A stretch of 64,000 bases of DNA from Gossypium raimondii (GCF_025698545.1 NC_068576.1:14578028-14642027); one strand, 5' to 3'; shown: positions 1 to 12,600, counted from the stretch's first letter. Notes: generated from the letters alone by a model not told the origin. Program-made: numbers and translations.

Positions 1-2126
1 GTAAATTAGGCTCGAGGCCTTTCAGTACATTTCCTCTGAACATTATAATCCCCAACCCAATGCAATGCAATATACAAATATGACATACTATACATAATAT
101 CATGTATGTAAATCGGGCATACAGTATCAAATCAGTGGGACATCATCATGCTTAATCATATCAGTCATATAGTCATTTCAATCAACTAGGGGTCTAGGTA
201 AGCTTATTGACCCTACAGTAGGTCCACAGTCGACTCAGGTAACCCGTGCAACCTTAGCACTAAAATAGTAAAAAAGGGCTTACAAGCCCATGATGTTCGC
301 CCATGTGGGCCCACACGCCCTGTGGCCCACATGACCCAAATTGGCATTGGTTGTGTACATCACATGCCCTGGCCCAAAAATCTCACATGCCTATATGGTT
401 AACCCATGTGGGCTCACACGCCCGTGTGGGCCTACACGCTCGTGTGGCCCATATGCCCTAATTCAATTCGGCCTGTGTATCGCAGGCGACCAGCCTCGTC
501 GATCGCACGCTCGTGTTCGATCACACGGCCTACCACACGAATGGTCACGCACCCGTGCGGTGTCGACAGCCTCACTTTTTGGCTTTTCGCTGTTTTCTGT
601 TTACATTGTTATGATTACACACCTGTAGTCTTTTCGATACCTAAGCACTTCAATATCTACAATTGACCAATCCAACACCATAATCAGTCCTTCTTTACAA
701 TTAAGCAACAAATCCCCAAACCAACGGACTCATCTAGAAAGCAATGAACACTTACTGCAAGGTTTCCAATCGACTTGCTAAGAAACAGTACGAAGGGGCC
801 TCAATCCATACGGTATGCTGCCATCAGAACCCCATAGTTAATTTATCAAAAATTACTCAATCAAAACAATGTTAACAATTTACCACTTACCGCACGAGTG
901 GCTAACGTTTACACAAAAGAGAAGAACGAAACGCACTCAGGAGTAAAGGAGAACAAACGACAGCAAGTGCAGAATTTTGGCTACAAACAACAAAAAGAAA
1001 AAAAAGACAGAGAGGGAAAAATAATCAGCAAAAAGTCGAATAGCAAAAATCAGCACCAAAGAACGAAGAATAGTCGATCTAAAGTTGAGAGAAACAAAAG
1101 CCAAAATCGAAATTGGACTTACCGCGTGCTCAAGACTCAATGTCGCGCCAAAGAACTATATGAATAGAGAGAACGAAAGGGGGAGTGGTACAAGAAAAAC
1201 CAAAATTCGGCAGCAAGGTGGGGAAGAAAGCAAATACAGATCAAAAAGAAAAGAAAATCACAATATTTCGACAATGAGAAGGTAGAATAGCCGTAAAAAA
1301 AAAGGAACACATTGGGGGTTTTTAAAATAGTAAAAAGAAATGAAATCAAATTTGGATAATCCCCAACCTTCCCTAATTCGCTCCTAAAAACTCTCCTACT
1401 ATCCTTCCACAAACCATCAACTTCCCACTACACCTCAAATTCCTTATTTTCCTCCACCAATCCCACAACTACCAAAACCCCCTATTATGCTTTTAAAAAA
1501 TCAGCCACAACACCCCCACACTCCTCAAAAACTCAGAATTTCGGTCAAACTACAACACTCATATGGCTCAAGTAGTAAAAATTAATCCATTTAATCGCTC
1601 AGAGATTCAAACCTCAAACCTCCAGTCACTTAACACTTCACCTAACCACCAAACCAGCAGACCCATTCTAACATACTTTACCAACATTTATTTATAAGCC
1701 TACTGACTAGCGATAGGGCTTTGTTCAAAAAAATACAAAAATTTTCTCGAAACAAGGCTTGAACTTAAGACCTCTCACACACACCCAAAGCACTTAACCA
1801 CTGAAACAGATACACAGTTGTGTCATAAATACATGGAAACAAATATACAAACTTTGGGGCTTTACAGGTTAAATTATCAATTCAGTCCCTAATCGATTAT
1901 TATGTTACCACTAGCGAAAGAAATCCATAGTGGTTAAATTATACCACCTTTATAATTTTATCCCTATACTAAAATAGATTATTCAACAATCAAATTAACA
2001 AACCAGAATTTCGTATAACTTTATCATAGACTAATAAATATTAAATATTAAATTTTACTGACTCAATCATTGGTAAAGAAGATTTCGAAACTATCATTTT
2101 CGATACCACTAAAAACGGGCTATTAC
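1..2126 (-). mobile_element. Ty3/gypsy LTR, partial (cut by window start)
   Basis: Read on the minus strand, the LTR starts at 2126 with TGTAATAGCCCG and runs off the left edge. The first bases (a TTTTTAGTGGTATCG-type motif, then a 'fixed sequence, AT-rich, fixed sequence' pattern) match the 5' ends of the other gypsy LTRs in this window. Positions 300-560 hold a cluster of imperfect palindromes of the CACACGCCCGTGTGG type. No protein-coding domain is visible; the short open frames here are low-complexity. Whether it is a solo LTR or part of a full element cannot be told from this window. The family assignment rests on resemblance to the complete LTRs at 22.4, 38.8 and 48.2 kb. Confidence 0.65.
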
Positions 2127-2245
2127 AATAACACCATTGGAAGTTGGAAATGGCAAGGGTTCCTTGATTTTTGTTTGAGAGATTTTTTTTTTCAATAAAA
2201 TTTTTATTTTTAAAGAGCTAAAATTCTCATGTGATCATGATATGG

Positions 2246-2427
2246 AATTTTAATATTAGGTAAAATTTATATAAATTATTTATTAATTTTAGAAATTCTA
2301 ATTTCCTTAGTTATTTTAGTATAGGTAATCAAAATATTAAATTTTAATATTAGGTAAATTTATATAAATTATTTATTAATTTTATAAATTCGATTTCTCT
2401 TAGTCAAGGTAATCAAAATAATGAAAC
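2246..2427. repeat. AT-rich tandem duplication, unit about 94 bp
   Basis: Two adjacent copies both begin AATTTTAATATTAGGTAAA and continue through a TTATATAAATTATTTATTAATTTTA segment to a GGTAATCAAAATA end. The copies start at 2246 and 2340. They lie in the otherwise featureless AT-rich spacer (2127-2545) between the gypsy LTR and the Mutator-like element. Confidence 0.7.
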
Positions 2428-2554
2428 CGTATATTTTCAAGTGTGAACTTATCCAAAATAAAACTTATAAATATTGAATGGCTAATTCTATAATTTATTT
2501 AATTATTTTATACATTTTTATTCCCCAAATGACAATTTAGTGAAATTCAAATTT

Positions 2555-3739
2555 GGGTAAATTACATCAATAGTCACTCAACTTTGGGATAGCTGACAAA
2601 ACAGTTACTTCGGTTTTAATTTAGTCACCAACTTTCGAAAAATAACAAATTAGTCATTAACGTTATCAAAAAGTGACAAACCATTTACCCACTAACATTT
2701 TCCATTACATACCTAATGGGACAGGTGACGTGGCCAGTTAACTAGCTGACGTGGCTAGTTAACTAGCCATGTTGGATGTCCACAGTGGAAACCCACCCAA
2801 TTTAAGAAGAAATTGAAAAAAAAAACCCTAATAACAGAAGAAGAAGAGACTGTAAAATCCCTCTCAAAGTCTCTAATGACCCTACAAACAAACCAACAGC
2901 ACCAAGGATAAGTGCTCCGGCCACCACCACTTGCACCGCCATTAAAATGGGTTAATATTTTTTCCCCAATATTCTTCTTCTTCTTCTTCCCTTAATTGAT
3001 GTTGTTGTGGATAAATTTCAACCTCCCCCAACACTTGCACAACCAAATATATACTTCACTAAATTTTCCAAGGTTAAACTTTGTCCCACAGATTTATGAA
3101 ATACTAAATCACCAAAAATAAATAAAAAGCCTTCTCTGCCTAATTTTGGTCAATAACAATACATAAGTAACTAGAACAAAAAACAAAGATTGAAGGACAG
3201 TAAGAAGAATAAAGCAGGAGAAAGAGAGAAAGATATGGGTTTTTAGTATTTTACCATTTTCTAAATCCTAATTTTGGTTTCAATTTCTTTTTATTGTCTT
3301 CTCATTTCTTTTCTGCCTAAGAAACAAGTAAGGTGAAAAAAAAAAACACTCAACACAAAGACGAAAAAAAGAGCTTTCAGATCTGGGTCTTTCCTTTCAT
3401 CGTTTGCTTCCCCACTGTTTTTTTTTCTTTTTTGTTCTAGCCAAATACTACAAGGTAACGAAATGGTGTAAAGCTTTCAGATCTGGGTCTCCCATTTCAT
3501 ATTTTGCTTCCCCACTGTTTTCCTTTTTCAGATGTGGTTTTTTCTTTTTCTTTTTCTTTTTCGTCGTTTTCACTTGGGATGCCAACATGGCAAGTTAACA
3601 GGCCACCTCAGCTTTCTGTTACGTCTGTAACGATAATAACTATTTTATTATTTTTCAAAAGTTGAGTGACTGAATTGAAACTAGAGTAACTGTTTTGTCA
3701 GGTATCTCAAAGTTGAGTGATTGTTGGTGTAATTTACCC
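2555..3739. mobile_element. Non-autonomous Mutator-like element (MULE) with long terminal inverted repeats
   Basis: The left end begins GGGTAAATTACATCAATAG and the right end is its inverted counterpart (GGGTAAATTACACCAACAA on the minus strand). The inverted similarity extends about 165 to 220 bp on each side, including the ACTCAACTTTG and GACAAAACAGTTACT blocks and the CATGTTGG inner motif. It is flanked by 9-bp repeats, TTCAAATTT at 2546-2554 and TTAAAATTT at 3740-3748, with one mismatch; 9 bp is the Mutator target-duplication length. The interior has no transposase. It contains GAAGAAGAAG-type and CTTCTTCTTC tracts, and a direct repeat of an AGCTTTCAGATCTGGGTCT block at about 3373 and 3473. 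The interior (about 2780-3560) may be captured host sequence, but I cannot name a donor. Confidence 0.8.
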
Positions 3740-3997
3740 TTAAAATTTTGTAAGAAACAATAGTTGGGGATCCACGTAGTTAGTAAAAAAAGATTTATGG
3801 ATTCTCCACATCAACCATGTTTTAAAGACTGGGTTTAAGCTATTTTTTCATATTCAAAATTTGGGAAATCAAATTAAAGAAGAAAAAAAAAACATCACGT
3901 GCATTAATTATAAGAAAATGAAAACTCGTACTTAATTAATAAACCCTCGAAAATAATTTTTTTTTTTTAAATCCTTCTCCTAGTCGTAGTGTATATG

Positions 3998-4005
3998 TAT
4001 AAAAA
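3998..4005 (+). promoter_or_regulatory. TATA box of the MAPKKK gene
   Basis: TATAAAAA at 3998 lies 125 bp upstream of the kinase ATG, followed by a C/T-rich leader (CCTTTCTTTCTCTC at about 4050). The spacing fits a plant TATA box with transcription starting near 4030. The Mutator-like element ends only about 260 bp further upstream. Confidence 0.55.
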
Positions 4006-4122
4006 GACATTGCGCCACCATAATGCCCTGCGTACCCTTAATTTGCGTTCCTTTCTTTCTCTCAAAGAAACAAAACATCCTTCCATTCTTCCTAAACCCA
4101 AACTGGGAAAACTGAGGTTCAA

Positions 4123-5175
4123 ATGGAGTGGGTTCGCGGGGATAGGATTGGATGTGGAAGTTTCGGCACTGTGAATTTGGTGGCTCCTGGAAAATATTTT
4201 CCAAAATCTCCTCTAATGGCTGTTAAGTCTTGTGCAACCATCGACTCTGTTTCTCTCAAGAACGAGAAGGAAGTGTTTGATCGACTTGGTTTTTGCTCGC
4301 AAATCATCCGTTGCTTTGGTGACGATTACACTGTTGAGAATGGGGAGAAGGTTTATAATCTGTTCTTGGAGTACGCTCATAAAGGAAGCTTGGCCGATCA
4401 GGTCAAGAGAAATGGTGGAAACTTGACGGAACCCGATGTTAGAAGATACGTTAGGTCCATACTTAGAGGGCTAAGCTTCGTTCACGCCAAAGGGTTCGCT
4501 CACTGTGATATTAAGCTTCAAAATATTCTTTTGTTTGGGAATGGCGATGTGAAGATAGCTGATTTTGGATTAGCAAAGAGAAGAGGAGAAAAACAGGGGA
4601 GGATGGAAATCAGGGGAACTCCTTTGAATATCGCACCAGAGTCTGTTAATGGAAACGATTATGATTCAGCAGTGGATATATGGGCACTTGGATGCGCCAT
4701 TGTTGAGATGTTTACTGGGAAACCAGCCTGGAATTTCAAACCAGGAACCAACCTGGCTGCTTTGTTGATTCGAATTGGGGTTGGTGATGAATTGCCCGGA
4801 ATCCCTCAAGAGTTATCGGAGGAAGGAAAAGATTTTCTTGGAAAGTGCTTCGTTAAGGATCCCGACAACAGATGGACGGCTGAGATGCTCCTCCATCATC
4901 CTTTAATGGCTGGTGAAGAAGAAGAATCAACGTCTCCAAATTGTTATTTTGATGAACTTTCAGAATCACCGAGATGCCATTTCGATTTCCCAGAGTGGGT
5001 TTCAACTCAATCAACAGCTTCTTCTCAATCGATTTTCCAAGAAAATTCAAGGATCGGGTATTCGTTTTCCAGTCACAGTTTATCAACTTCGGATCGGATT
5101 CGTGAATTGGCTTGTGATGAGGCACCCAGTAGGTTAGTTTCAGAGAGCTGGATCACCGTGAGAAAAGTTGTTTAA
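4123..5175 (+). CDS. Mitogen-activated protein kinase kinase kinase, MAPKKK19/20/21-like (single exon)
   Basis: A 350-residue Ser/Thr kinase of the MEKK-like clade that in Arabidopsis contains MAPKKK13 to 21; these kinases phosphorylate MAPKKs in stress and hormone signalling. The kinase domain covers about residues 4-262: glycine loop GCGSFGTV (10-17), ATP-binding Lys35 in MAVKS, probable alpha-C Glu48, catalytic loop HCDIKLQN (127-134, Asp129), DFG at 147-149 and APE at 171-173. The loop reads HCD, not HRD, so it is a non-RD kinase, as is usual in this clade. The Ser-rich tail of about 90 residues has no recognised domain. The opening MEWVRG and the TVENGE and HAKGFAHCD motifs match MAPKKK20-type proteins as I remember them. 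It has no intron, as expected for this clade. The first ATG after the TATA box is used; the frame is intact. Confidence 0.93.
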   Translation: MEWVRGDRIGCGSFGTVNLVAPGKYFPKSPLMAVKSCATIDSVSLKNEKEVFDRLGFCSQIIRCFGDDYTVENGEKVYNLFLEYAHKGSLADQVKRNGGNLTEPDVRRYVRSILRGLSFVHAKGFAHCDIKLQNILLFGNGDVKIADFGLAKRRGEKQGRMEIRGTPLNIAPESVNGNDYDSAVDIWALGCAIVEMFTGKPAWNFKPGTNLAALLIRIGVGDELPGIPQELSEEGKDFLGKCFVKDPDNRWTAEMLLHHPLMAGEEEESTSPNCYFDELSESPRCHFDFPEWVSTQSTASSQSIFQENSRIGYSFSSHSLSTSDRIRELACDEAPSRLVSESWITVRKVV

Positions 5176-6615
5176 TTATCCTTAATCAAATCTGACGGCC
5201 TTGATCCAATTGGTGGTGATCTTTATTGTAAATGATTAGAGGAAGAAAACATAGATTTGACTGACATTTTTTTTAATCTTTTTGCTGATGAAGAAGAGTT
5301 GCGATTGGTACACAAATAGCCAAATATTTTGTATAGGCCAACCCGAGTTGTTAAGAATTTTATGGGTAAATTGTTCATCGACAGCATTTTTGAGGTTTGA
5401 AATTTTAACAGTTGACTTGAGTAATCCAAAGCTTTTAAGACTTGTAGTTTCAAAAGTAGTCGTGTTTGACAGTGTGAAAAGGATTCACGTGTGAAAACAT
5501 TGAAACTTGTGCTTGTTCCATTGATAGATTATTTTTGTCCAATATTATTATTGTTGTTGTTTAGACAAAGAAATGGTGAAATGAATGATAAAAACAGATT
5601 TCCATGGTTTAAGCAATAATGATTTCTCAACACCCTGCCCACTCTTCTGCTTTGACTGTCTTTCCCCGTCGGTGTTGGATTTATGAAGGTTGCTTCACCT
5701 AATTTCATGCATATTACCTTTTTCCTCCATAGATGATTAAGAGTGGTTTAATACTTTAATTGTGAATAAATTAACAATGGACCTCTCCCTCGTCAAAAAT
5801 TGCTAGTCTAGTATGATGACATTGAAGTTGGAAGCAAAGGGCGGCTAGTTAAGGCATGGTTGGTAATGGCCAGAATTACAAGAGTTAGACCCCTAAAGCA
5901 GCTTGCCCCACATCCAAAAACTGCCATATTCTTTGGTTTTTCATTTCAAAGATGCTTTTATCTTCATTACCAAACTTAAACGGAGTTAGGAAAACTGAAT
6001 TAAACCCTTTTGGTATAATAACGTATGCCCCAGGATACCTACCTGCCTTAGGTGCACGTCAGCAGATGGAAGCTGCAAACAGTTGCTTTTCAATTTGGGT
6101 TTGCTTATTTAGGTATAAATTGAAAGGACAAGGACTTGTCAAAATAAAAAATTATACTTTTTTATAATTTTCACATATTTTATTTTATTTTACAAAAATT
6201 ATTTTAAAAATTTTCAACACAATAATTTTTCATTTCCCAAGAAAAGGGAAATGAAAGTATTCCATGGATGAAGCATTTATTAGTGGGCATAATCTAAAGT
6301 TCAAAAATCTTACATCTTGGACCAATAGTAATGGATTCAAGGTTGCAAAATGTGAAATTGACATGAATTCCTGTTACTAATCATATTTTACACATCCTAA
6401 TGCCCCATTTTGGGAGGCCATAAAAGAACGATAAAAGCAAAATAGGCATCCATTAAAAAATGTCGGCCAAACTCCAAATTACAAGTCTTGAAAACAAATA
6501 TTGAAACCACCGACCCACCCCTACTACATTTCCAATGCCCTTGAGAATCATTAAATATCCTTCCCAGAATCTAAGCCTGGCTGTTGATAGAAAGTACAAC
6601 AGATGTATTGAATTA
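5176..6615. other. Intergenic spacer between the MAPKKK and LEA_2 genes
   Basis: This holds the 3' UTRs of two converging genes and AT-rich DNA. No open frame here resembles a known protein and no repeat boundary was identified. Confidence 0.6.
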
Positions 6616-7780
6616 TTAGCTGTAACTGCATTTGTTTTTTAGTGAAATAGCTTTACTCATCTTTTTGGGGTCCATGGTAACCCAACATTGAATTCTTTTA
6701 TAGAACTTGGGCTTCACCAACTTGCCCAAAACATAAGCTCTGGAACGAACCATGAAGTCAAGTGTCAATGGCACAGGTTGAGTGGGTGCACCATTGAGAC
6801 TAGCCAAGCTAGCTCCTCCTCCATACAACGGAATATGACTCCCTTCCATCATCACAATCAATGCTCTTTGGCTCTTTCTTGATTGATAAAACTTGTGTAT
6901 CTGCAAAATAAACCATATATAATATAATAATGATTTGCTTAGGAAGAATAAATAAATGAACCCCCCATTGTGAAAGAAGACAAAAGTGCATAAAACATTT
7001 AATATTAGTGAAGTGATGGGGTCATTGCTGATTTACCGATCCAGTGGCCACTGTGAGCTGAGAGTAAGAGAGATGTAAGGGTGTTGATGTTACATGAACC
7101 CCAAAAAATGTAGCTGTGTTTCGATATGTGAGCTTCACTGTGCAGTTCATCGACACCATTTCAGTACTCACCCCTGAGAAATCTGCACCAGCTTGTACCA
7201 CAAATTCATTGAACGAAATGCTCTACAAAAACAACAATCAATACCCTTTACACAATTTTGTTAAAGCTAAGAGAATGCATGGCAGATGTAGAAATGATTG
7301 GATTTTTTTTTTTTTTACCTTCATGGTGATTTTAGGTTTCTGAGGTCTACTAGCGCCCCATAGGATCAATGAAAACGTAGTGAAAAGCACGAAGAAGCCA
7401 ACAAGAAAGGAGAGGAAATAGCAACGTCGACGGTGTAGGGCATGATGGGCAGCTTCACCGTCAAGCAAAGCTTCTTCTTCAATGGCGTCGAACTCTTTCC
7501 ATGACTGCTTATTGGTGCGAGGCTTGCGAGATCCATGGTGTTTTGAGAGGCGGGTGGAAGAAGACTCGCGGGAAGAATGAGGGCCTAAGGAAGAGTTGGA
7601 GTGAGAGTGGGTGGGGCTGAGCACCGGGGTGGAGTTGAAGGAGTTGGTAGTCTTTTCACCATCATGGGAATCCCTTGATGGACTCTGAACGTAGTACATT
7701 TGTCGACGAGGGGACCTTGGTGGCGATGATTGACTTAGGCTGCTCGCCTCGGAGTCTGTCTTGGCCAGATCACCCGGCAT
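6616..7780 (-). CDS. LEA_2-domain membrane protein, companion-of-cellulose-synthase (CC)-like
   Basis: Three exons on the minus strand: 7780-7319, 7222-7037 and 6900-6616. All junctions are GT-AG in phase 0, giving 310 residues. The N-terminal half is cytosolic, basic and Ser/Pro-rich, with the conserved motif YYVQSPSRDSHDGEK (29-43). One membrane span lies at about 120-142 (CYFLSFLVGFFVLF...). The C-terminal part is an LEA_2/NDR1-HIN1-like fold with TATFFGVHVTSTPL and VRSRAYVLGKLVKPKFYK. This architecture matches Arabidopsis At1g45688/At5g42860 (CC1/CC2), which link cellulose synthase complexes to microtubules through the N-terminal tail. This protein is somewhat shorter than I remember CC1 to be, so a CC3/CC4-type paralogue is possible. 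Databases may call it simply LEA hydroxyproline-rich glycoprotein. The family is certain; the CC function is inferred. Confidence 0.9.
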
Positions 7781-9635
7781 TTTAACCTTGTTTTTCTATT
7801 GCTGTTGTTTGAGTTGAAGAAAGAAAGAGAAGGGGAGAGGGGGTTTGGTATTTGATGGATTTGTTTGTATGTTTATGAAGTAGAGATCTTTCAAAGGTAG
7901 ATTTATGTAAGCACGTTGCAATTGTGTTGTTTAATTAATGAGAGAAGATGGGACTTAACACACTGACAAATGGCAGTTGTCTCCTGTTAAATTCCCTTTT
8001 TATCTTTCCTTTTTTGTGTGTGTATGTATGTAATTGTCAACATTTAACTCTTTTTACACAAAAGTATAGCTTCAGTGCAGAACTCCTGCATGAATATTTA
8101 TAACAGTGAAAGGAACTCTTAAAGATGAGTCCACTCTACTGTGAGTGAATCAAGATAAAAGCAACTGCACTGAATTACCCAGACAAGACTAACCCGCAAA
8201 GATATGGCAGTGTCCCTCAAAATCTCTGTCCATCTTATATTCTAAAGTGTAAAGCAAAATCTTAAAGCTTCTTGTTTATGATCCCTTCAGTTCTCTGTCC
8301 ATCTTACATCCTTAAGTTCTCTCAAACCCACAGCCTTCAAAAGGGCATTGGTGCCTACTGAATAGTAAACTTAATTGATTCAGTTATTCAAGCAAATATA
8401 TGTTAAATGGTTGGTGAGTTGGTCGGCGATTTATCATGTGCCTGATACAGTAACTTAGATTGAGTAAAGGGCGCTAATCAATGCACCTTTCCTAGGTTTT
8501 AGTTGACGAATTATCTTCACCTTTGTCAACAAACACTACTGATATTTACCTGCTGTGTTAATCTTTGTATTCAGTGGATTGACACCAAAGCTTCAATATT
8601 TCTCCACCTAAAAAAAATCTCGATTGATTGACCACAAATTAAAATCCTAAGATCTGAAGGACTAAAATGATTAGTACATTATAAAGTAGTGTGAATGGTG
8701 ACTTTTTCCTTGCCCATTTCATAATCTAAATCTCCCATTACTCAGATTTTTCTTTTTTCAAGAGGAAAACGAAATCGTATTGTTGAGATGTAAACTTGAC
8801 ATAATATCAACAAATCTTGTTTATATTTATACCTCTGCTTTGGTACCTTTTTTTTTTTCAAATAAACATCTATTAAAACAACCAGCATCTTAAATCCAAT
8901 AATCAGATCCAGCTGTGTCATAGCGTAGCTTGTATTTTCTTGGCCTGCATTTGATAACATATCTGTCCATGGATTTGATCATGGCATGAATTTTTATATA
9001 TAATTTTACCCAAGTCCAGTCCCCTCGAACCTGGCTAGCTTGTGAACCCAATTTGTTATTCACTAAATAATAAATAGAAAAACATTTTTTTCTATTATTA
9101 TTGAATAGAAACTCAATATTCCAATTTGTTAATCTTTTGTCCAAGATTAGGCTCATACCGGTTGGGAGAATAATTAGATGTTTTGGCTAAAGTCAAATAG
9201 ACCAGCGGACAAATAGACATATTTAGCAAAAGGAAAGGAAAAGAAAAAGCAGATATTGTGAAAAACAGAAGCAACTTCACAGTTTCAATGACCAAATCCA
9301 AGAAAAATCAAAATTTCACATTAGAAATTGGCATCCTAGATTTGTGCCATCAATTTCGTGTTCTGAGTAGAAGAAAATTTCTATGGCTCTAAGCTGTTTT
9401 TCTTTTCTATGCAAGATTTACACATGATCCTTGGTTCCAAAAATTTTGGACAGCGGAAAAGGAAATGTTCCATTTCATTCAAGCATTGCAAAAAATAATG
9501 GATTATTAAAGCATAAAGACAAGACAACAATGTGATGTATGAAGACTATGTTAAAGAAGCTCCTCCAACTCCATTGGAATCATTACTTTGTACCTGCTAT
9601 TTGTAAGCTATATCATATCAATTTATCTGGGATTC
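7781..9635. other. Intergenic region: LEA_2 promoter/5' UTR and NAPRT 3' side
   Basis: About 7781-8050 should be the 5' UTR and promoter of the minus-strand LEA_2 gene, including a GAAAGAAAGAGAAGGGGAGAGG purine-rich leader at about 7820-7845. The rest is AT-rich, with no coding similarity and no repeat terminus that I can define. Confidence 0.5.
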
Positions 9636-12600
9636 TCACTGCAGCTCCCCGACAGGAGCCTCATTGAGCCATAGGAAATGGATGAAATCATACAGTTTTG
9701 CACTTACGCTCACCTGGTTAGTGATAAGAAAAATACTTTTAAACTAGTAATAAGTTTGACTAGGGAAAGGATATTTTCACGAATTTCATCTCGCAATACC
9801 TTGTATGGTGTTGGGTTTAATCTCCTGATGTGATCAGGCCTCATTTGCTCAAGCTGTTTGATGCAATGGTCCCTAATGTCCTTCAGAGCTGGTAACTCTT
9901 CCCTTACTTTACCTTCAACAGACAAAAAATAAAAATATTTGCTTCAAAAAATGGAAATCATAAAGTAGCTCAGGAGCCTCTCTTCTGCTCACAAAGACTG
10001 GAACTGACCCAGTATTCAATATTGAGGTGGCAAGGGAACAGGGAATACTGTTTCTATGGTTTCCTCATGTTCTACAGACAATGCTAAATCTATTTAAAGC
10101 TGGACCAATGCAAGCATAAAATACTGAATTAAGAATACTGAATTGATAAGATTATCCATTCTCCCATGATAGGTGCTGAATTATACTCTTCCATGGTGAA
10201 GATGGATATTCTGAGCTCCTACCTGATTTTCCAGGCCAGTAACACTTAAGAAGCTCCTCCACACGCTTTGGTACCACATATGCTCTTTTGGATTCACTAA
10301 AAGGGTGACGGCATAGGATTCGTTCTCCAACCTGCAAAATCAAAGAGTGCAAAAATGAGGTCATTCGGCCTCATCATTGTAGCATCTATGGCGTTAAGTA
10401 TATACACTGGTATTGTGCAAACATTAGCAGTTGGTGACATAACAGAGGAGTAAAACAATCCAAGCAAAAAAGAGATCATTTTGAAATTAAGCTGAGCAAG
10501 CTGCTGCGGTGGGGAATTGTAATCTTACAAAAAGTGCACTCTAGTACTACAAAGTCAAAACTGTCACTGGTGAATATCATCGTAATTAATTAGTTTTTGA
10601 AAAGTGGTACAAACAATCATTTTAGATGTGGATAACTAATAAGATCATCAATTATATACTGTCAAAATTTTGAACTGGCGTATTAGAGTTTAATATGTAG
10701 ATCATAATGCATGAAGTTATGCATGCATTTAAGTTTAAAAGATAAAATGATAGTACCATTCTATGTTGACTTCTCAGGGTAAGTTAAAATTACTTCTAAA
10801 ATATTTTATGATACTAAACAGAAAAATATAAATAAATAAGAAGAGAATGTCGGTAGCTAATCACTGAAACACACGACTTATTACCTTTGGACATGGTTCA
10901 TTTTCCCCCGTCATTATGTCTACCAGGGAATATCCTTCTTTGCCATATAATCTGTAACATCTTTTTTTGCATGGTATAGAGACCTAGAATTTAAGAAATA
11001 AATAAATGAAAAGAGAGAGAGAGAGAGAGAGAGAAATAATGAAGGAAATGCGTTATATGATGAAGAAAGCATGCCGCAAAAATTTCTTCGCAGCCCAGTC
11101 AAACCTTAGATACATCCTCTGAAAGTTTGATGCGTGGTTGATTATTGATCTCAACAAGCTTGAAGACACAGCCTAAAGCGGCTTGTGCATAGCAAGTTAC
11201 CAAATAGGTTCCTATTCCAAAACAATCCACCTCATGACCCTGCAGAGAAAAAGTGTGATCCCTCATGAGTAATGTACTAATTGGAGGCATTGTTGTCAAG
11301 ATTCAGGCTGTTAAACAGTAATGAATTATTCAAAGACGTTTTCATCTAGATCGCAAACCTGCTTTCTTATCGCATCCAAAGTTTCTTCATTTAAATCATT
11401 ACTAGCAGTAATGATCATCTTTCCAAAACCAGGAACCCCAAGTTCTTTCTCAATTGTCTGAAAGATCTTTCGGGCTTCACTAGACAAGTACGCTAGGTCA
11501 CCAGAGTCCAATCTAATGCCAACTGCTCTATACCTGCAGTTTTTGCATTTTTTAACTTATCAGTGGAATAAGTATGACCAAATGCCTACTAGCATGGATG
11601 AAATCCAAAATAACATAATTCTTTCAGATGTTATGAAGACAAAAGTATGACCTACAAACTATATGATCCATCACAAAAGGAAAAGCCCAACAAATAATAG
11701 CCTTTAATACAACTATGTTTTTACGCATAAACTGAAAAGGAGAAGCAGTAGATTCAGCATCTGTTGGCATGGCACAAAAAGCAATGTTACTTGGCGCCTT
11801 TCTTCACATGTTTTGATTTTAATTTACATTTAGCCATCAGAACACCACTATAAAATCATACATTAATTCATTTCTTTCAACCCATCAAGCAGAATGCTAG
11901 CATGCGACTAATGCAATCATTCAGCTTATATATCATGTTTGAAAGTCGTCAAAAAGACAATGAAAAATTATTGAACTGCAGATAAGCACAGATAACGTAT
12001 CAAAATGGGGGCAAAAGGAATTCTTTTGACCCAAATTTGTGCAAGTAAGGAATTGTTATTATACGAAGTAAAACTTCTATATATAAGCCTTCAAGACATA
12101 CCCCAAGTCACTAAGTGCCAAAGCAACTGCACAAAAGTTGGGGACTCCACTCCTTATTACCTAGTAAAGTGGATGTCAAAACTCCAATGTTAGTGCAGAT
12201 ATATGACAAGAAAAGACTACCTCTAATTCAGTTTAAAGCTAAAAATTAAGGAAGGTCTACTTACATCATATGTATCTACAAGAGCAAGAAAGTTGTTAGG
12301 AAATGCCAAAGCATATGATATAAAAGCTGCTAATTCACTCTGATTGGTCTCTCCAAAAATGCCACCAAGTGATTTCAACCACTACAAAACATGCAACAAT
12401 TAAACACATAAGGTGGGTGAAGCAACAATTAAATATATCAATATAGATATGACTTGGGTTTTGAGAACTAAAAGCGGCTAAATGCCAGAATAAATGCTTT
12501 GCACTTTCTATTCTGAAACTCTGTTCTTTTAATGGGTTTTGAGATTGAGGGCTTCTTTGTGAAATTGCAATTGTAGGCCATTGGGGTTCTAGGGAGAAAA

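Noticed and set aside
341-666. Overlapping plus-strand open frames of 95 and 86 codons
   Set aside because: They run through the palindrome cluster of an LTR; the protein is low-complexity with no known motif.
1600-1625. tRNA T-arm-like sequence in the first LTR
   Set aside because: No cloverleaf with anticodon and acceptor stems can be drawn around it.
9113-9301. Minus-strand 62-codon frame in the LEA_2-NAPRT spacer
   Set aside because: Hydrophobic composition arises from AT-rich DNA; no start context or similarity supports it.
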